This document shows, one piece after another, positions 59,560 through 64,000 of a stretch of DNA of 64,000 nt. The DNA is from Halovenus rubra (GTDB taxonomy: Archaea > Halobacteriota > Halobacteria > Halobacteriales > Haloarculaceae), in assembly GCF_026586665.1 (NCBI RefSeq), contig NZ_JAODIY010000001.1, positions 62,001 to 126,000 of the forward strand, written 5' to 3'. Made by a program: the position numbers and the translations under genes. Numbering within the stretch: the first letter of the stretch is position 1; the number at the start of each line of letters is the position of its first letter. Under the pieces are notes generated by a model. The model was not told the DNA's origin, ran no database searches, and was given only the letters and a program-made list of their open reading frames with translations.

Positions 59560-60825
59560 GTGACCCAAAGTATCGACCAAGAAAAAACACATTCCCTCCA
59601 TATCTCCTCTCCGAGGAGCGCTTTCAGAGTCAGCTCGGTTACCATTTTGTTTGTTTTGATGTCGTTCATGGTCCGCATTCCTGGCCCAGTGGAACCGCTG
59701 CCTGATATCCGTCTCGGGGGGACCGTTATTGGCATCTCAAACATCTACGTTTTTGTTCTTACTGGCTTTGTAGGGCTATATGTCGTACTGACCGCTGTTG
59801 CTAATGACCGCAGTTCTGTACTGGTCCCTCGGTCAACAAAATACGTCTCTTTAGTCTGTTTCGCAATCGTTGTCTCAGCAGTCGCCAATGCAACGATTAG
59901 CGTCACAATCTTCACCGAGATATTTCAGTGGATTGGGCTTGCGTTGATAGCTGGACTTGTGGCTAACGTTCTCCGGAGTGAAACGGAGATCCGGATGCTG
60001 TTGTGGAGCATTATCCTGGTTGCCACAGCGAAGGCATTAATGGTAGCTCTCAGTCTGCTCGTGTTTGGTATTCCTATCTCGAGTTACGGAATGATTGTTA
60101 TGGGTGTCGGATTTATCATACTCACTTCCGTCACACTGGACACTGGTGTGACGAAATGGCGAGCATTAGCTGCTCTATTGATGACTTTTCCAATTATCGT
60201 CTCAAAAGACCGCAAGGGAATCGCCGCGTTCCTGTTTGCTTTTATAGCGCTGTTGATGTGGCGTTACTTTGGAACCAAAGACAGGCAAATGACTACTGCA
60301 GTTTGGCCGGCACTGGCCCTCACAGTAGCTAATGGTATTCTGCTACTGACATTTATCCCCTCACTCCGAATTACCGTGTTTCAGGCTTTGGAGACGATTT
60401 TACTCCCGCTATCGGAACCTCGATATCATCTCTATCAAACTGGAGTCAATATGTTTGCGGAGAACCCACTGTTCGGTGTCGGGCCGGACAACTGGCATGC
60501 TGCCAAGCCAGCGTATGCAACTACCGGACTCGAAGCTCTCGAAGGTGCCAAAGATTGGGGGACCCACAGCTACTATCTAAAAATCCTGTCTGAAATCGGT
60601 ATGGTCGGCTTTGTCCCGTTTATGTTCCTCGTAATGTTGCCATTTAAACAAGTCAGTCACTTTGTCACCAAGTCACAATCCCATCATGACCTGTGGGGAA
60701 TTGTGTTCGCGCTTGCTGTCTATTTTTCGACAATCGCAGCGTTCAGCGCAATATCGAAACCAACACAAACTGGCTGGTTCGTCACGCTCGGGCTGGCAAC
60801 TGTTTTGTCAAAACTATCGGAATAA
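59560..60825 (+). CDS. O-antigen ligase/polymerase-like membrane protein
   Basis: A 421-residue protein from GTG 59560, chosen because AGGAG lies nine bases before it and the resulting start MTQSIDQEKTH is polar. A TTG at 59506 would add a basic segment. About eleven hydrophobic helices are present, with a soluble loop carrying NPLFGVGPDNWHAAKPAYAT then DWGTHSYYLKILSEIGMVGF. This NPLxGxG...H...L pattern is the Wzy/WaaL O-antigen ligase signature. It would polymerise or ligate lipid-linked glycan at the outside of the membrane. It is divergent from the GT4 operon. Confidence 0.87.
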   Translation: MTQSIDQEKTHSLHISSPRSAFRVSSVTILFVLMSFMVRIPGPVEPLPDIRLGGTVIGISNIYVFVLTGFVGLYVVLTAVANDRSSVLVPRSTKYVSLVCFAIVVSAVANATISVTIFTEIFQWIGLALIAGLVANVLRSETEIRMLLWSIILVATAKALMVALSLLVFGIPISSYGMIVMGVGFIILTSVTLDTGVTKWRALAALLMTFPIIVSKDRKGIAAFLFAFIALLMWRYFGTKDRQMTTAVWPALALTVANGILLLTFIPSLRITVFQALETILLPLSEPRYHLYQTGVNMFAENPLFGVGPDNWHAAKPAYATTGLEALEGAKDWGTHSYYLKILSEIGMVGFVPFMFLVMLPFKQVSHFVTKSQSHHDLWGIVFALAVYFSTIAAFSAISKPTQTGWFVTLGLATVLSKLSE

Positions 60826-60929
60826 CATACCGGTGTGATAGGAATATTACCAAGACGAGAGAGAATCGGCTGACAACAAATGGAGCACAAGGACCAATTA
60901 TCCTAAGGAACGATACTTTGTCCTGTTGT

Positions 60930-61907
60930 TTACTGTTTATATCCAAGATCTTTGAGCCGGTCGGCAACGACCGACGATGTTGCCGACTCGCTTCTCTCAT
61001 CGGTAGAATCTTTATAAGTAGTACGACGCTCCCCGTTCGTGTGTTCTAACCACGGCACCTGGGTGAGTGGCTCATCGTAGAGTCCACGAGGATGACCGTA
61101 TTCACGAACAGGAACCGGAAATGCCCGTTCGCCGACATAGTTGCCATGGTCAGACGTGAGTACATTCTTCCCTGGCAGACTCGTCCATAATCGTTCTACA
61201 TGCTCAAGAACGTATTCAAGATTTGCAGTGTAAAGACTCCATAATTTCTCCCGAGAGATATCAATTTCCCCGGCGAATTTCATGTTCCATACGTTTTCTC
61301 CAGCAGCGCCATCCTTATCGCTCTCAATTGAGTCCAAGTGAGTTTTATCAACAGCCGTATCAGCAGGAACAAATGGATAATGCGGTTGCATGTAGTGAAC
61401 GACGAGGCGCTTGTTCGGGAATTGCTCATGTGCGTCGATTGCAGCGTCGGTCATCGTTTCAGCGAGTACGGTCCCTGTCTGTTCGTCCCACCCTGAATCC
61501 AACCAGACGTTGGCGACGTGGTGAAACTTCACCTTCCAGTCGTCGCGGTGGCGTTCCAGTTGTGGATTTGCAGTCACGTATACTGTGTCGCGAAGGTCAC
61601 GTCCATCAACGTTTGCGCCAAGCCACTCTGTTGTTGCTGAGCCTTTCGACGGCTTTGCTGAGAGTGACCCTTCAAGAGAATTGTTCTTTTCGAACATATC
61701 ATACCGGCAGGCGTCAAGCACGATGAGTGTATCCCAGTCTTCCTCAAAGACATCGATACCGCCTGGATTCTGAACTCGCAACCCGGCACGTCGGTGGAAC
61801 AGACGATTCATATCTCGAGCAAAAAGACGAGGCGTACGAACTGCCTGCATAAATCGCTGTAACAAACCCCTATCAACGGTAGACTGTTCTATCTGATAGT
61901 CTCTCAT
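60930..61907 (-). CDS. Sulfatase-like AlkP-superfamily protein, short form
   Basis: A 325-residue protein. WDTLIVLDACRYDMFEKNN is the metal-binding start and SKGSATTEWLGANVDGRDLR the nucleophile region, where Thr-Thr replaces the Cys/Ser motif. VVHYMQPHYPFVPADTAVD and VLTSDHGNYVGERAFPVPVR give His/Asp ligands. The C-terminus is DRLKDLGYKQ. About 50 basic N-terminal residues (TPRLFARDMNRLFHRRAGLR) may lie on the membrane. It resembles the haloarchaeal sulfatase-like proteins placed in glycan loci and probably handles a phosphoester. It converges with the O-antigen-like gene and diverges from the capsule-like gene. Confidence 0.85.
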   Translation of the reverse strand: MRDYQIEQSTVDRGLLQRFMQAVRTPRLFARDMNRLFHRRAGLRVQNPGGIDVFEEDWDTLIVLDACRYDMFEKNNSLEGSLSAKPSKGSATTEWLGANVDGRDLRDTVYVTANPQLERHRDDWKVKFHHVANVWLDSGWDEQTGTVLAETMTDAAIDAHEQFPNKRLVVHYMQPHYPFVPADTAVDKTHLDSIESDKDGAAGENVWNMKFAGEIDISREKLWSLYTANLEYVLEHVERLWTSLPGKNVLTSDHGNYVGERAFPVPVREYGHPRGLYDEPLTQVPWLEHTNGERRTTYKDSTDERSESATSSVVADRLKDLGYKQ

Positions 61908-61987
61908 ATTTGAGTATTTCTTTTATACTGTCTTTCGATATAATCCAATCAAAACGTATATCATCAATTACCGCTCGACTATATCAC

Positions 61988-63394
61988 ATGGCCTCTCTTC
62001 CGTCACATCGGTTTATTATTCCTCTCAACTCACACTCTGATGTCCCGTTTTTAGACGCTGTTGGAGAGAAACTTCAGAAACGTGGTATTACACCCACTTA
62101 TATTCCTCAAAACCGACATATCGCGAAAACGGCGAATGGTGTTATCTCATCGGAACAACATCGAACAGAATATCTGCGTCATGAACCCGTTTCCGAGTTT
62201 GAGTCTCTCTGTAATAAGTATAATATTGATAGTCCCAAATCCTTGGTTTTCCCACAGATGGTGTACGACCGGAGTTACGACTCTCCGGCGTCTCGAGGGT
62301 ACTGGCTGTCCGGTACAGAGTCGATGGACTATGAATCATATCTCACACTTCTACATCGGACACTCGATTACTTGGACACCTTGTTCGAGAATGATAAAGG
62401 TGGAATACCTCTCCAATATCAAGGTGCAGAAGTCATTCGCCGTACGCTCCAGCGAGTGGCAGATTACCACGGCTATCCTTCCGTCCGGACCTCGTTTTCG
62501 CCGCTGCCAGACCATGTTTTCTTCCGTTCGACCGAGGAAATGCAACTCCCTGCAATCGAAAGAGCGAGCTACGAAGAGCTAACTCCCGAGGAACGTGACG
62601 ATGCCCGAGAGCTTCGGCAAAGAGAGATTGGGGACCAGAGCAAAGTGGTCGGTAATTCCGGAAAGACGGACTCACTTCTGGACAATGTTCGTCGAAAAAT
62701 ACAACGCATTCGCGAATACAAACACAGACTTGGCCCCGTTGTATCAAACTGGCTCCGTCGCCGTCTTGCAAAGCCTGTTGTCAGCGCTCTTAGCAAACAA
62801 TTGTATCTGGATACACAACGGTCTCGTAACGTTATCGACTCAACTAACTACATCTTTTATCCACTCCAGTATTTCATGGAATCACGGGTGACTATGCGAG
62901 CGCCAGCGTTCTATAACCAACTTTGGCTGATTGAGTTCCTTTCACGGTCACTTCCCCCTGGCTATGAACTCGTTGTCAAAGATCATCCACAACAACTCGG
63001 TGCACTCCCATTGAGCCATACACGAGCAATAAGCCGGTACGCAAACGCTATCGACCCAACTATTCCTGCCCGTGAGGTAATCGTACAGGCGGATGCTGTT
63101 GTCACACTGAATAATACAGTCGGCTATGAAGCGATACTGTATGGCAAGCCAGTTGTCTCACTGGGGGATGCATTCTACAGCCACGCGGGATATACGCAGG
63201 ATGTGACAAACATACAGACACTCCAAAGCGAATTGAACCGTGCTGTCCAATCAACTGGATTGACCGACGAAGATGTCCTATCGTTCGCTCATGGTGTCCT
63301 TGACTCGAGCTATCGAGGCTCTTGGGGAAATACTTGTTCGGAAAATGTGGAACTGTTTGTAGAGTCGGTAGAATCATATCTAGAGACACAGTAG
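61988..63394 (+). CDS. Capsular-polysaccharide-biosynthesis-like protein
   Basis: 468 residues from ATG 61988 (MASLPSHRFIIPLNSHSDVP). The first domain holds QMVYDRSYDSPASRGYWLSG and the second holds FLSRSLPPGYELVVKDHPQQ, a KDHP motif shared with capsule synthesis/KpsS-like and CDP-glycerol-transferase-like GT-B proteins, and AVVTLNNTVGYEAILYGKPV then VSLGDAFYSHAG. It is probably a transferase acting on a lipid-linked glycan or its end. A charged middle (ERDDARELRQREIGDQ) separates the halves. Two bases after its stop the flippase gene starts. An in-frame start at 61910 seems unlikely. Confidence 0.85.
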   Translation: MASLPSHRFIIPLNSHSDVPFLDAVGEKLQKRGITPTYIPQNRHIAKTANGVISSEQHRTEYLRHEPVSEFESLCNKYNIDSPKSLVFPQMVYDRSYDSPASRGYWLSGTESMDYESYLTLLHRTLDYLDTLFENDKGGIPLQYQGAEVIRRTLQRVADYHGYPSVRTSFSPLPDHVFFRSTEEMQLPAIERASYEELTPEERDDARELRQREIGDQSKVVGNSGKTDSLLDNVRRKIQRIREYKHRLGPVVSNWLRRRLAKPVVSALSKQLYLDTQRSRNVIDSTNYIFYPLQYFMESRVTMRAPAFYNQLWLIEFLSRSLPPGYELVVKDHPQQLGALPLSHTRAISRYANAIDPTIPAREVIVQADAVVTLNNTVGYEAILYGKPVVSLGDAFYSHAGYTQDVTNIQTLQSELNRAVQSTGLTDEDVLSFAHGVLDSSYRGSWGNTCSENVELFVESVESYLETQ

Positions 63395-63395
63395 A

Positions 63396-64000
63396 ATGGC
63401 GGAGAGCAGAACAAAATTTATTCTGGATTTTCTTGTCTCTACCCTGCCAAAACTGATAAACAAACTCAGGGGAATCATTCTCATTCCAATTGTCACGAAG
63501 ATTCTCGGTCAGAGTGCTTACGGATTATGGACAAACTTTGCAATCGGTCTGACATTACTTTCTGGTATCGCGAGTCTGAGCCTTGGTGCAGCGACAAACA
63601 AACTACTGGTAGAGGCCTCAGACAAACAACTTCGTGAGGAGTTTTGGGCGATTATAACTGTAACAACTGTTTCGGCCAGCTTCCTCGGCGGTATTCTGGT
63701 CGTCTTTCAGAACCAGTTTGCGGCTATCGTATTCGGCGGCACCGATCAGTCTGATCTCGTCGTTATCCTTGCTGCTGTACTCGTTCTTTCCTTACTCACG
63801 AGACAGTCTACCCAGTTCTATCGCTCACAGCGACGAATGGGTATCTTTGCTGGCGTCAAATCTGTCCGTTCTATCGTTGAGCTACTAGTAATCACGGTTG
63901 CTGCAATCCGATTCGAGTCGATTCTCGAAATCTTCATCTCGTATTTGGCGTTTCATGTTGTATTATCTGCGTGCTTTATGGGGTATGTTGTTCTTGATTT
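63396..64000 (+). CDS. Polysaccharide flippase (Wzx-type), cut by the window end
   Basis: An open frame of at least 201 codons starting MAESRTKFILDFLVSTLPKL at ATG 63396, one base after the previous stop, with no stop before base 64000. Residues KLINKLRGIILIPIVTKILG and QSAYGLWTNFAIGLTLLSGI are typical of the first helices of MATE/MVF-like polysaccharide exporters (Wzx). Further hydrophobic helices continue (ITVTTVSASFLGGILVVFQN, IVEQ-free AAVLVLSLLTRQSTQFYRSQ). It flips lipid-linked oligosaccharide across the membrane. It is translated together with the capsule-like protein and completes the export part of the locus. Confidence 0.88.
   Translation, partial: MAESRTKFILDFLVSTLPKLINKLRGIILIPIVTKILGQSAYGLWTNFAIGLTLLSGIASLSLGAATNKLLVEASDKQLREEFWAIITVTTVSASFLGGILVVFQNQFAAIVFGGTDQSDLVVILAAVLVLSLLTRQSTQFYRSQRRMGIFAGVKSVRSIVELLVITVAAIRFESILEIFISYLAFHVVLSACFMGYVVLD

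Noticed and set aside
1-64000. CRISPR arrays, insertion-sequence transposases, rRNA genes
   Set aside because: No regularly spaced repeat array, DDE or HUH transposase motif or rRNA-like stretch was seen in reading both strands; this was not an exhaustive computed search.

Overview
The window looks like chromosome from a halophilic archaeon (class Halobacteria). The predicted proteins are strongly acidic, many genes start leaderless behind TTTATA-like boxes, and the gene families are typical haloarchaeal ones: a HalX response regulator, 7TM/PAS/GAF histidine kinases with an RHNLRN-type phospho-acceptor motif, a fused cytochrome oxidase subunit I-III, Tat lipoproteins, PRC-barrel proteins and GatB. 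No rRNA, tRNA, CRISPR array or transposase gene was found.

Layout. 1-2.85 kb is the end of an integrative element: a small RHH-like protein cut by the window edge, a tyrosine integrase, a small ORF, then about 0.9 kb of gene-poor, repeat- and hairpin-bearing DNA that ends at a truncated Old Yellow Enzyme gene. 3-13.8 kb holds three sensor histidine kinases (one frameshifted), two hotdog thioesterases, an F420/flavin LLM oxidoreductase and three small membrane proteins. 13.9-23.9 kb is a coherent uptake/catabolism island: an M24 creatinase/prolidase-like hydrolase, a peptide-type lipoprotein binding protein, a diverged S-adenosylhomocysteinase-like enzyme, and a complete DppBCDF-type ABC transporter. 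24-36.7 kb is mixed housekeeping and small genes: NUDIX, an 8-bladed PQQ-type propeller protein, a methyltransferase, a kinase-like protein that looks catalytically dead, gatB, an MBL hydrolase, an SDR, a two-domain rhodanese, msrA and an RNase H-like protein. 36.9-46.2 kb has a HalX response regulator, a decayed lipoprotein gene, an enoyl-CoA hydratase, a terminal oxidase operon (coxB, coxAC fusion, cox4) and hemC-hemD. 46.3-64 kb is a cell-surface polysaccharide region: an epimerase, DUF4330 neighbours, a polyprenyl-phosphate sugar transferase, a formyltransferase, a polysaccharide deacetylase, two GT4 glycosyltransferases, three alkaline-phosphatase-superfamily proteins, an O-antigen-ligase/polymerase-like membrane protein, a capsule-synthesis-like protein and a flippase that runs off the right edge.

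How it fits together. The last region contains most steps of a Wzx/Wzy-type route: initiation on a lipid carrier, glycosyl transfer, N-formyl/deacetyl tailoring, phospho-decoration by AlkP-fold enzymes, flipping and polymerisation. The peptide-type island couples import to two enzymes whose hallmark active-site residues are altered, so its substrate is unlikely to be an ordinary peptide or S-adenosylhomocysteine. The most unusual signals are this island, the repeated Leu-(Glu/Lys)-Asp-Leu-Gly-Tyr C-terminal tail on all three AlkP-fold proteins, the truncated OYE gene marking an element boundary, and the homopolymer frameshift in one of two tandem kinases.
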